DNA of 64,000 nt. Origin: Lethocerus indicus. Taxonomy: Eukaryota > Arthropoda > Insecta > Hemiptera > Belostomatidae. The position numbers and the translations under genes are program-made. This document shows, in pieces, positions 11,271 to 23,384 of the stretch. Within the stretch, counting starts at the first letter, position 1, and every line of letters begins with the position of its first letter. The stretch is taken from NCBI GenBank assembly GCA_019843655.1, contig JACDQD010000011.1:14488604-14552603 (forward strand), in the 5' to 3' direction. The notes beneath the pieces were generated by a model, which saw only the letters and a program-made list of their open reading frames with translations, was not told the DNA's origin and did not search any database.

Positions 11271-14200
11271 TTGGTGCGCTCTAACTGCACCTAGTGGATT
11301 ATTTCCGTCAAAAATGTTGTACAACCATCAATAATTTTGATACAACGTGTATTCTTTTTAGGAAACGTTGCAAATATTTGTCGGTTTACCCTCATCGGCA
11401 CGGAGCAGGAAAAAAATACCGGCTATAATTTCGTTATAAAACTTGGATTATCGTGAACCTGAGACTGGCGCCTTGTGATGGGCTGCGAACCTGAAATCGT
11501 GCACCTCCCCCCACGCCCCCCTCTTCAACACAAGAAACCATTAACGTGCCATTATATAGTAATTAGGCCGGCCCCGGCTCCCAAACGCTAACCACATTAA
11601 ATTACTGCATACATTTCAATTAGAATATTCATGCACACAGACCCATTATTTGTGTAACCCGATCTTCATTCCCCCCTCCCAACCACTCTGTAGCACTTCT
11701 CGCCGCCGCCATTCGAGGCATCCATTAATGAATATAACATTTTGAGCAAACGAAATCAAGTCGTCCGTGAAAACAAACAGTATAATTCTCTGTTTAACCT
11801 GTGATGGATTTATACACAAATGGCATCCAACCGAATTCGACCGCTTTGTTGTATATTTACCGAGTCAATATTTGAAAATGGTATTTATAAAATTATACTC
11901 AATCAACATTCGATCAACGCAATATTGAAGTTTTCTATCGCATTACAATATTTAAAGCCGATATCATGGGACAAATTATACTTGGAATTAATTCGAAGTG
12001 CGAAAAACAATTTGGAATACACTCAATTTGTTATTTATCGTAGTTAATAAACAGTACGTATTATACAAAAAGCATATTACTTACTACCGATTTTCGGCTT
12101 GTGTTCCAAATTCCAAAATAGAACCTCTGACCGCCTGATAGTATATAGTTTTCTCTTCTCCTATTGTTTGTGTTAAGTAGAAAAGTTTTGTCGCAGTGGA
12201 CGGGACATTTTTTTCCGGCCAAAATCATTTTATCCGAAGATCCGGGCAAAGCGGTTTATCCGCTTATTTCTCTTCGGCCGTCCTTGGTACGAGTGTTCGG
12301 ACAGGGCGAAAAAAAAACAAGAAAAAGGAGAAAAGCCGCCGGCTAATTAGAGCGATTCGGCGGGGCTCGAGTTTTTTGCGCGGGCCCGATGGTTTTAATT
12401 GTGTTCCCGCCGTGTGGAGTCTTCAAACATTGACAGAGCCCCAATTGTCACCGCTGGGTAACCGACACCGGTAGGTAACGCGACCGTTCTACCGCCGAAG
12501 CCGGGGCTTAATGGAAAATAAATAGAGAGCGCCCGGTTATATAGTGGTAGTGGGCTTAATTATAAAGTGTTTCGCGCTCGGCAGTTAAAATATTTGAACC
12601 GGCGAACGCCAAAACGGCCGGGTACAAATATTTATTTGATATAAATTGCCGTCCAGGGGGTTTACTCCCGCCCTATTAATTGTCCGCGCTGTACGTTAAT
12701 TTCGGCGGGCTCGCGGCTGAGGCGTACCGGATTACCTACCGCCCGCTCTCACTCCGGCTCTCTCAGTGTAAATATTGTTTCATAAATATTAAATTCCCCG
12801 ACTAATTGAAACGATTGTTCCTCGGCGAGGACCGCGCGAATTACGCTCGCGCTAATTACTTTAATTAGCGGCGGAACAGCCGGGATGCAAACACAAAAAC
12901 CGGTTTGTTGAAGGAGGCGATAAGTTAATGTGTACCCGGGGCATTCGAGAATATTACGGATTTAGAGACGGGCATTTACCTCGAATTAAATGCGGTTCAA
13001 TGAAAGCATTGACATCGTGTTCGCTCTTCAAACAAATCCGATAAGGTTATAAGACTATGTGCACAAATTAAAAATTATTTGGTTTCAGTATACTAGTTAT
13101 TTAATCCTTTATAACCATTAATAACATTACTGAACTGTAGTCATTATTTAACCCGAATTTACGGCATGCCTGATGCTTCCGTTTTTTCTGCTCACCCGCG
13201 GCTTTAAGTGGTTGAACCTAGAAGGTTAATATATGCGAAAGAACTTCACGATTGTTGCTTCCTGCCGTTAATGGCGCTCAATGAATATTTCTAGTCGAGT
13301 ATTCAGTCTAGAATATATTTTTTCGACCGGGCGTCCAAGATGCGAAAAGCTCTTCGCGATTGAATAATACCGGAATATTAAGTAAAGCTTTAAATAACGC
13401 GTCCCTTCCAACGATCCTAAAGGGTATGTAAAACGGCCGTAATTTGAGTCCGGTATCGAAACGCCGTTGTGTGTTTATTATAATGGAATCAAATTAGTGG
13501 GGCCTCCCACTCGGCGGGGCCGGGCAATTATTTAGGGAAGCCGCAGCCACCGCCGCGGCCGACGTCGTCCTCGGGCCGAATTCAATTTTCGCCGGTTCTC
13601 AAAAACCGGTTGCCTGAGCTTCACGCGGACCCGCCCCGGACATTAATCTTAGCGGCCCCCAGAAACACGAGAGGAGGAAAGATTCATCCCGCCGTCCCGA
13701 ATACACGTCCAGTCTAATACGGTTTTAAGTTTGAGCCCAACCCGAGGGGGGAGTTGGGGGGCCGCTATCGAATGAGTAATTACTTTTCGCGAATCCCGCC
13801 CCCTTCGTCATATCCCCTCAACATCCCTTGTCGAAATTAGTTCGGAAAAAAATGGGCGAATTTCGATAATCCGATTTCGTCCCTGAATCCCTTCGAAACT
13901 CGGTGGGGCCAGAAGAGGCCGCGCGAGAGCACTAGGCAACAGAACGTTCTTTGACCCTATTTTTTACACTTTATAGCGCTCAGGCTCAGGAACGATTTTT
14001 TCCACCGATCCACCATATTCATAAATAGCTCATATTCTGTTTGTAGAATACTGTATTGATAGTTGCTCGGTTGAACACATATACCTTACCTATACAAATA
14101 TAATATATTGAACTAGTCCAAGAAATGGAGTTTACAAGATATGAAATTCATTGTTGAGACGTTGTACTGTCTAAAAATGAATCCCTAACCGGCTTCGTGT

Positions 14201-15820
14201 CGGGCGGAATTAATTTAATTTAATTCCTAATCCATTTCGTAGAACATTCCAGAACTATAAGTGATAGTCGTAAATGGCCGTAATTTGTATAGATTATCAT
14301 CCGAAGAGTACAAATGGTGATCTCCCCCCCAACATCAACCTCTCACTGCAACACGGTATTAATCGAATTCAATTTTTTCCTGAAGTCAAAGTATGCCGAG
14401 AATTAAGGCGCAAGGTCCCTTTCAGGGTTGAGGGACTTGATGGGGGGGGGAGGGGGGGGGTTCTCGCCTTCGGGACAGGTATAAGATTTCCCGGTGATTA
14501 ACGAGCCGGGGTTTCACAAGGGACGCGCGGATCAAATGGCCGAAACGAATGACCCCCCCCCCTCACCCCTTCTGCCGGCCGACAATGTTTCTATCCACTT
14601 TTTACGCCAGCCTGCGGCGGCGGGAGACAGAACAAAAGAGCCGGGAGGGTCTGGACCCGGGCCACGTCTTCGGGATTTTTATAAACCAATTTATTTATAC
14701 CGGGTTCCCACAGGAACAACACTCGGGCGATACGGCGGAAGGGCTCGTTATACTTGATGAAACGCTCCCACTATACAGGCAATATCAATGCTCGAAATAT
14801 ACATGTGTAAAAATTTGAAGACTTGACGCAAATAAGAAATTTTACGCAGAAATGAAATGGTGTTTCAGAAGCGCACTTGCGGCCTGTTAATTACCAATAT
14901 AAATAAACCGGAAAGCGAACAAGCTTAACGATAGTATTTGCCAAGTCTTAGCTCCACAGGTATCAAATGTATTTTCGAAGGCGATCATCCCAAACTAAGT
15001 GTGAGTACCAAAGTATAATTTCACAGTATTATCTACCTGGGCTGTAATTACGTGTATAATGTCTTAACTCGAAGGCATCACCTGTGAAAGGGTTCAGAAT
15101 CGTGCAACCCGTCGGATGCCCACGGACATCTCACTTATATCGATTTTTGGAGTTTGTTATCCGCCCATAACTGACTTATCTCTGTATTACGATTTTACTG
15201 AATTTCTTATTATTGATGACAGCAGTCATCAAGGCCTCTAAAAGTAGTCGTAAATTACGAATTATCTCTAATTTAATGTCGTATTATGTCGCGGCCTGAG
15301 TTCGTATTGGCGACATAAATTACCGATTACGTCCGAACCGAGCGTATAAACTAATAAAGATTTGGATGGTCCGAAAATAAATTCCGGGCTCCGGTTGCCG
15401 GGCGGCCGGCTATTGGCAAGTGGCGTCGCTAAAAGGATTACCTTTAAGCCCCGTCCTTTAAATCCGTTGTCCTCGTAGGGACTTCCCACTTAAAATAACA
15501 ACGAAAACAAGACGTACTCTTAATAAAAACTCGGATCAAGTGATGGTAGGGGGGGTTGGGGGGCGCCTCCTTTTTTCGAAAAGGCAGTCGGGCTTTTTCT
15601 ATTACCGCTCTCCTTTTTTCGACCGGTCGAAACCCAGTTAGGAGGGACTGTCTTTGTGCCGCTGACAAGTGTGTCTTCCTACTTCGTCTTCCTCCCGTCT
15701 CTATTGCCGCTTCATCGGTTTCATCCTTTCAAATTGAATGGAATGACCGACCTGGCGGGAGAAGGAGGAGGCGGAGGTTCCTCACCGAATTACTTAAACT
15801 CCGTCGGGACTACTCAGGAA

Positions 15821-15849
15821 AAGAGAGATAGAGACAGAGAGAGAGAGGA
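15821..15849. repeat. GA-rich microsatellite
   Basis: An imperfect GA repeat interrupted by ATA and ACA, at the end of a GC-rich island. Confidence 0.8.
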
Positions 15850-17589
15850 AACCCAGGAGGAAACGGAAGACCGATCATTCTTCGACCGCTGTTATTTCGA
15901 AGTCCTGTTGATTCGAGGTCTTAATAAAGCGGGATTAATCGGTTACCGGGACAATTCCTGTTAATAACAATTCCACAAACACAAACCAAGTTTTGTTACA
16001 TTATTAAAATCGTAGCTAACAAAATATCCCTAATCAATTCATTTGCTGTTATATTTCCTATAAAATTATGCAGTCCAATATCCAATATTATGGATGCTTT
16101 TATTGTAAGGAATAAAGACATTAAAGCACAAAAATATGTCCTATATTGTAATCAGTATATGACGTCAGGGAGTTCCTATCTTATGTACTATTGAACCACT
16201 GAGTCAATAAATTAATAATAATGAAATTTATTTATAACCATTTGGAAAAATATGTGTGTTTAATTTATTGTACCATTTTACTTTAATTGAAATTTCTTAT
16301 GGGGTTACATAAAATTAAGAAGGGTCAGGAGGATTTATCGGGAATTTAATGCAGTAATTGTTGGAGTCTACAGTGATAACGGACGAAATATGGGCTCCTT
16401 TTATACAGGTTATCGCAGTTTTGTTCAAATATTAGGGAATTATGATTGAAATTATGACTGACACGTGAATTGTCAATCCCTAACTAAATGGTTCTTTATT
16501 AGCCGGGAGACTAGGAGCGGATACGTAGGAAGGGAATAAGAGGTTTTTATTTAGCGGGGCCCATTATATAATAAGAAGAGATCCCAATCGAGATATAACG
16601 AGACTTCCGATGCTGATTGATAGAATCCCCCCCCCGTAATCAATTTCCTCGTCGCTGGTTAACAATCCGGAAGAATCTTTCTGTCCGAAGTCATTAATTT
16701 GGCCAGCGGCATTAGGCTTCGCCGCTTTAATTTGTATGCCCCGGACGGATTTGTTTTCTACGACCGGCCAATCAGGTCCGGGAGGGGGCAGTATAAAGTC
16801 ATTTGGCGAGTAATATCGGAGAAGGGGAGGCTAATTTATTGATAATAACGCGTTATTACAGCTCCTGCGTCCGCAGCGGGCTCACGGAAGGGAAGATGGC
16901 GACCGCTGGAAAAACGTTCTTAAGAACTATTATCGAGTTGTTGACCAGACTAATGAGTTGTGTGTTTTAAATATACAAAAAACTGTTATAAGCGAATTAA
17001 AACAGGGGGCTATTCATCCTGTAATTTAATGCATGCGCTATTCAAATATAAGCACTCGTAGGGTTTGCGATCCCGGTTTTATTGTACTCACAATTATCCT
17101 TTGGCTAAATATCAATAAACGTTTAATGAAGGAATTATATAATTAAACAACTTGATTAAGGTATTAATAATTTCTATTCGTTCTGAACGAGCATGTTATA
17201 TAGCTTTTACGACCGAATTCCATCACTTCCGATTGACCGGAGGTCCAGTCGGTTTTTCGTTTTTTAACCGACGCAGTTTAATCAGCGCTTTATTGGGCGG
17301 TGCTGCACCCCCCCCCCCCGCCTCCGGAAAGCGTCTAGCGGCGGCTACTAATTATCAGCAATCATATTATACTGTTCCGCTGCTGTCCAGTCTGGATATG
17401 AAGTTATTTACCATATAACTCAAATTTATTTGTAATAGCGTATCATTAGGTTCATCAATGAGGGCAGCGAACAGGACCTATACATGGGTTGTAATCGAGT
17501 TTGTTAGGCGGGCTCGGTTCTGGATTCTTAATTGCGATAATGACCCCGGGGCCCGGGACACGCCTCTCTGTATGCTCAGCTGGCCCCCA

Positions 17590-17592
17590 TCC

Positions 17593-17629
<37 letters not shown>
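17590..17629. repeat. (CT)n microsatellite
   Basis: About 40 bases of CT dinucleotide with one CC interruption near each end. Confidence 0.9.
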
Positions 17630-17630
<1 letters not shown>

Positions 17631-18069
17631 TACATATCCTACCAATCTGTTTTCCTTCCTTCTTTTATTACCGGTTCCTTTTTTTTACAATTTTTCCACT
17701 TTTTATTCCCGTCTTCGATAAATTGGAAAGTTTTTACTGGCCGGCCGCAACAGCTGACCGCCGGCACCAACCCCTCTCGACCGGCATATGTTCATAATTT
17801 AATGGAAACCGTAAAATATAAAAAATATTATTACGATAAAGGTCGGAAAAACCGGACAATAGACTACGACACCCAGTTCAGTTCACGCCACCCTTTTTCT
17901 TCTTCCACACTACTATTCCAATGCTATTAATCATTGATAACAAAAACGGATTTTTACGAGAGAGAGGTCGGGTTAGAGGGAGAGTCAATAATTTTACATC
18001 TGAGACGATGCCCCCTTGTGGTTACCGAGGGGGTGGCTTGTTTTTGTTCCGCCCTACCGCAACCCTTTC

Positions 18070-18083
18070 GGGGGGGGGGGGGG
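18070..18083. repeat. poly-G run (14)
   Basis: Fourteen consecutive G, the longest homopolymer of G or C in the window. Confidence 0.95.
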
Positions 18084-18287
18084 TGAAGGCCATCCCAATA
18101 AAAGTCACCCCGAGACCTCCTGGGGTCGGTTAAGCCCCCAAACACTAGAGGATTCATCTTCTGTCCATCCTTCCGTAAAATCCGCTGTTCCTTTTCCCCC
18201 TCTAAACCGAACTTGCCCTACCCCCGCTTTAGGAATAATGATGTATACATAATTACATGAAAATATATGTACGTAACAATAATTTAT

Positions 18288-18537
18288 TACCGTAGATTTC
18301 GTATGTTTCTCTCTCCTCTCGCTGGTTCGGCCTTTCGCTAGACCGGTTTCGGCCACTCGCCGTCCTCTGTGTACTTGTCACGGTACAGTGGGCGACAGTG
18401 ACAGTGCAGTGAGGATGCTCAAAAAACGTCCAGAGTGCCAAAAGAAACCGGTCTAGCAAAAGACCAAACCAGCGAGAGGAGACAGAAACACACGAAATCT
18501 ACGGAATTCCAACCCCTCGCAGACCACAAATTACAGG
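18288..18537 (+). mobile_element. family A foldback element, fullest copy (A1)
   Basis: A palindromic, non-coding repeat. The left arm 18291-18350 and right arm 18444-18503 are 60 nt each and reverse-complementary at about 55 of 60 positions. Arm ends read CGTAGATTTCG and CGAAATCTACG. The arms enclose about 93 bases containing GACAGTGACAGTGCAGTGAGG and AAAAAACGTCCAGAGTGCC. A tail of about 33 bases outside the right arm (ATTCCAACCCCTCGCAGA, ending ACAGG) is shared with copies A3 and A4, so the repeat unit is larger than the palindrome. It has no open frame of note. It resembles a foldback or MITE-like non-autonomous element. I cannot see clear target-site duplications or name a superfamily. 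Confidence 0.72.
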
Positions 18538-21500
18538 TATTCAAAACTAATAATTTATTAGTTACCTAGGTACAGTAAGGAGTTCAGGCCCAGTTTATAA
18601 TGTTCTCTGCGAAATGAATAGCGACTAAACATTCTACCAAAGCCTGGAATTTTACGGATTCTTTTTTTTAGTAATCATTTATCGATACAAAAATAGAACA
18701 TTCTCAAATATCCAGATCCTCGCTTTATAAAATCGCTACCACTACCCAAAGAACACAACACCGTTTGTATTTTGTTCAGTAACTTTCTTTAAGCATATAC
18801 ACTTAAGGCGACGGGATTTAATGAACGAATTTATCTCGCAAATAAATCGGGCCCGCGCGTCCGGCATATATTTCCATTCTGTGGCGGAGTCCGTTTGGGG
18901 CGGCGACACTCCCGGCTTTGATACAAAGTATACTTTGTAATTGAAAGCGGAGGCGGCAAGTTGACATGAATAATGAAACGGGCATAGCGCGGGGACCGAC
19001 GATTTTCCGCCGACGCCGCTCGCCTGTACAACTTATCGCGCCGTTACAACTTGTACCTGGAGATTAGCCCGCCGTACCAGGAGTGGCGAAGAGCATGTGT
19101 TGTCCTCCCATCTAGCCCGTCCAAATGAATAATACATATTATGTACGCTCAGACAGCATGTCCCAGCCCTTTCGCGTTTCTTAGGCGACCGCCGTGAAGC
19201 GGCCTGCCCGAGATCGGAAGCGCAATTTGTATATTATATTCAGACTGGAAGAAGCCGATTGTGGAATAGGCCTGCTGCATTTTCTAGTATTCGATTGTTT
19301 GCATTAAATTAATATGTCGCACTAGATATTTTGTGACTCTATTAACCCAACGGTAAATAAGACCCGAGTACATTTAGGTGTCTCCAATTCCAAAACGACG
19401 ACCCTCACAAATACACACTATTAAAAATTTATTCCAGAACCACAAATATATTTTTACACAAATTAACACTTACAACTTGCTTTAAAAGTTAACATTATCA
19501 CAAGTTATGAGGCCAATTATATCTTCATTAAATGAAGACATAATTAGCGCAAGAAACTGCTCTAATTGGTCTTGCCAGACTTATAGAACAAATGAAATCT
19601 CCGTTAAAAAAATCTCTTCGAATTACTGGCGCTGAAAATTCATGTTTATGGTTCTGACTGTAGACACCGCTTTACATTAATGACAATATGTAATAATGGA
19701 TCCCCATGCTTTAATTAATGTATTCAGTTTTATTATTTTGATAGTTACTGGACTGAAATTTCCTCCACGAGTATACGTAATGAGTACGTGAGTAATACCT
19801 AAATGTTACAGTACATACAAAAGTTGTATCGCACCTAATTAAATTTTGTAGTTAAACGGAAAATATGAAGAAATAATAATCATATAGAATTTTATTTGCC
19901 GATAACATTAAGTGCAAGACTTATTGAAATCGTGGCATTCCATAAATGCTGAAATTCGGTATTTCCGTAAAATCGATGAATTATAAATTCGATAATTGGA
20001 AGTTGGGTTATTCAAAAATTCACCGGATGTCCCGCGGGCGGTCTTGTAGCATTATAGTAATTTAAACGAGGACCTGATGAGCACAGTTGCCGTCATCGCC
20101 CCGGTGATGAATCGTGTACGGCCCAGAACTTAATTAGCCCACGGTGATGTATTCCCGGCGCCACTTATGACTTTATAAACTGCGACAATGCTCCCCGATT
20201 AAGTTGTACAAACTTCCGCCCACCTCGCCACCGTTGACTGTATAGAGAAAGGGGCCGACGCCTCTATTTGTGCAATTCCACGGAAAGCCGAACTTTCAAA
20301 CGGACTCAAAGCTCTTCCGCGTTCGAAAGCGAGGTTTGAAGAGCCCCTTTAAACAAAATACCCCCCCCCCCCGGGCCAGCGATAATGAAATATGGTAATG
20401 AACGGTGTATAAGAGCCTAGGGCGGAACGTATTTTTAAATTGATCGCGCGAATTTTAATTAAATTGAAGTCTAACGCTAACATTACACTTTGTAATTACG
20501 GGTAATTTTTTGAAGATCTCAACTGACAGATTGTCTTAATTGTTGGGGTTTTGAGTAATTTTCGGCGCCACGGGCTCTCAAAAGCCCAACATTCTGATAC
20601 AACTGTCTTATCAGGGAACAGAAACATGGAACGGAACATTCTAGATTCCAGTTTGGTTGGAAAAAAATTTATGCTCCACGTCGTTCAAAGCTTAAACAAA
20701 GGCTGTTTGAGATAACAATTATAAATAAAATATTTGGCATATACTTTGTTTTACTTGTCTTACTGCCAAACCCTACTTGAGCTCTTAAATAAGATATTAA
20801 TAATAGCGGGTATCTTCGGGTATTATTTTTACTCATTTCTATATTTTATACGAATGAAAAATTATGGGAGAATGAAAAATGTATAATGTTGAGGGCTCGG
20901 ACCGGGTAGTGGACGATTTTATATATTTACATGAACGATTGCAGTTCCACGACTCATTCATTGTCAAAATAAAGGGATTTAATTAAATCACAAATCTAAT
21001 TTATACGAACACAGAGTTAGTATTGCCTAGTTAGTGCGGATACGATTCAGAGTCGAGAGAATTTGTCCATTTTGAAATTAAATTTTCAAGGGCCCGTTCC
21101 GTATTTTATGACGCTAATGACCGGGGAAATGAGGCCGGCGATTACCGATTCAAATTATCGGCGTAAACACCGACGGAAGGGCTTTTGGAACGCTTAGGAA
21201 TTAAAGCTGACCGCCATTCAATTATCGGCCCCCACGGCTAGTGATGCACCGGACCAGCTCAACGAGCCGCACAAATCCCGTTTGACATCCCGCATTACAC
21301 GGGGGCGTGGGGCCGGCGGGGGGTGGCATGGGGCAGGCGGGGTGGGGCCCCATACCTTCCAAAATGGTTTAACGCCGTCCCAATTTCGCGGGCAGACCGC
21401 CGCCACTACTAATACGATAGAGGCCACCGATACGTACTCCGAACAATCGCTACGGTTAAAGTCCGCCCTTTCATCGCCCCCCCCCTCCCTATTAATCAAA

Positions 21501-23338
21501 AGGAGAATGAACTATACGCCCGGAGTTGTGTAAACTCGTGTTTGAAAACAGGAAAGATACACTGTATGACTATCATTGTGAAGAACATACTGCCCGACAA
21601 TAATCCAGGTATTTGCTGTGGAGACCATTTCCTAATTCCGGACGTTATGGAATTATTACCTCCCCAAGACCTATTAGTCCCTCATCATCTTGGAATCAGT
21701 GGGGGTTTTCCAATTTTTCTTTAAAACTAACGTCTGAACTAATTTATTTTATCATCGTCGTATCATTCTTGGCGTTGGTTCATGCTCGTGAATCTTCAAA
21801 ATGTACTTTTCCTCGTTTCCAAGGAACTTGTTGTGTATTGACTTTCGGGGAACCGTAATCCTCCTGAGTAGAATATTTTACCCAGTTGTATCCAAAAGAA
21901 AATTTTCCATAATATTTTTCCAACGTATTTTCCTAGCAATGCACAGAAGTTGGCGCTGTGTCCGCTGAAGGTAGGAGATAATCACTTTTTAACAGTGAGA
22001 ATAAATGTAGTTCTGAGAATGGTAACTCGCATCGTTTTGCACACAATAAACGTTATTGATTCCTTTTTTTATATAAAATATAGGCAAATTAATGGGGAAA
22101 TTTCGGGACAGAATGAAGTCTAGACTGTCTATGGGGTTGGTGAACTTTTTCTGCCAAGTTGGAGCCAGCGCTTGTCAATAGTCAGAAAGTCGCCGGTCAT
22201 CTTCCCCGGCCCCAATATTTGTTTTTTTACTTCAGTTTGGGGGGGCGTTAATTTGAACAATTCATTTTTCGAAACGTCAACCGCCCTCGGTTGGCCCATA
22301 GAAAAAACTCGCTGACATTTTAATCTCCGAACTGGTTTCCGGTGGCCGGAAACTTCCTACCGTTTTTAGCTATTTTTTTTTTTAATTTTTGCCGCCGTTC
22401 ATTTGACTTTTGTCCGGAAATGTTCGTACTCGGCGGACGCGTGCAAATCGGTGCTTCCATCTGGGATTTATGGATGACCGGGGGAGACGTCAATTTCTAC
22501 CACAAGATGATTCAAACCTTGGAATATTGAACGAGCTTTAGACATTCTACAATTCCAATTATTAACGCTTGATTGTTTTCAAAGGACATGTCGGGGATTC
22601 TCTAGCCAATCGACGGTACTAACTTAGAAGCCTGTATCAGTTTCCATCGTGCCTAAAATTAGAGATTTTCTGGTGAGGAATCCTTGATATACTTTAAACA
22701 CAGAAGATTGTATGTTTTCATAACCACGTGTTAATATATTAAGCGTGGCCGAATACTCGTGAACAAAGTATTTGAAACAAATTTATAAATAGCAGCTAAT
22801 CAATCTCATTACCCCCTGGGGTGGTCCACCGTGCACTTTTTTCGGCATTAACGAAAAACGCGTACCGAGTCACTTGTCAAAATGAGTCCGCCGGCCAATT
22901 TGTCACGGGGGTCGCAAATATTCATCCCTCAATTGTCTTAATTATTCGGGACCAATTAATTATACCGGTGGTGAGGGGGGAGGAGGGGTTAATTAATGTT
23001 GATTTCATTACGCCTGCCAAATGTCCCCCTTCACGCCAGTTCGCATTAGGGCAACGGATTGCGCCCAGATGTCAGTCTCTGTATTATTATCAAGATCGGA
23101 AGTATCTTGGCACAAAAATATATGTATAAAGCGGTTTATAACTAAAATTTATAAGTGAAATCAAAATTCAACGCAAAATTGTATCGCAATACAATTGGAT
23201 ATTTGAGAGCGCCGTCCTCATTATAAATATTTTTTTTAAGGAGCTGTTGCTGAATAAACTGAAATATAATGAGTTTACGGGATCCATTTATTTAATCAGT
23301 TGAAATTTTCAAATAAGAGAAAATTTCATCATGCTTCT
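18538..23338. other. non-coding stretch
   Basis: AT-rich for the most part, with GC-rich islands near 18.85-19.1, 20.0-20.4 and 21.1-21.5 kb and C runs at 20361-20372 and 21477-21485. A 31-base palindrome is at 19515-19545. No gene recognised. Confidence 0.5.
19515..19545. repeat. 31-base near-perfect palindrome
   Basis: AATTATATCTTCATT is followed by its reverse complement with one mismatch (AAATGAAGACATAATT). It could form a cruciform or mark a protein-binding site. It is too short and AT-rich for me to call a microRNA precursor. Confidence 0.6.
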
Positions 23339-23384
23339 GCCACATGATTTCCTTACTTATCTAGTGAGGGCTGGAGCAGGAGTA
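23339..23384 (+). repeat. partial copy of family B repeat
   Basis: About 46 bases (CACATGATTTCCTTACTTAT, then CTAGTGAGGG and GCAGGAGT) resemble the arm of the inverted repeat at 34.6 kb (CACGTGATTTCCTCACTAC, CTAGTTAGGG, GCAGGAGT), with a 4-base gap. The similarity does not clearly extend further on either side. Confidence 0.45.

Larger units (their letters stand above)
11271..18287. other. non-coding stretch with homopolymers and microsatellites
   Basis: No gene seen. GC-rich islands at about 12.2-12.9, 13.5-13.95, 14.27-14.76 and 15.4-15.96 kb are separated by AT-rich DNA. Runs of nine or more C or G occur at 14442-14450, 14452-14460, 14553-14562, 16627-16635, 17308-17319 and 18070-18083. 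A GA tract is at 15821-15849 and a CT tract at 17590-17629. Open frames here are short and mostly cross these simple repeats. Confidence 0.5.
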
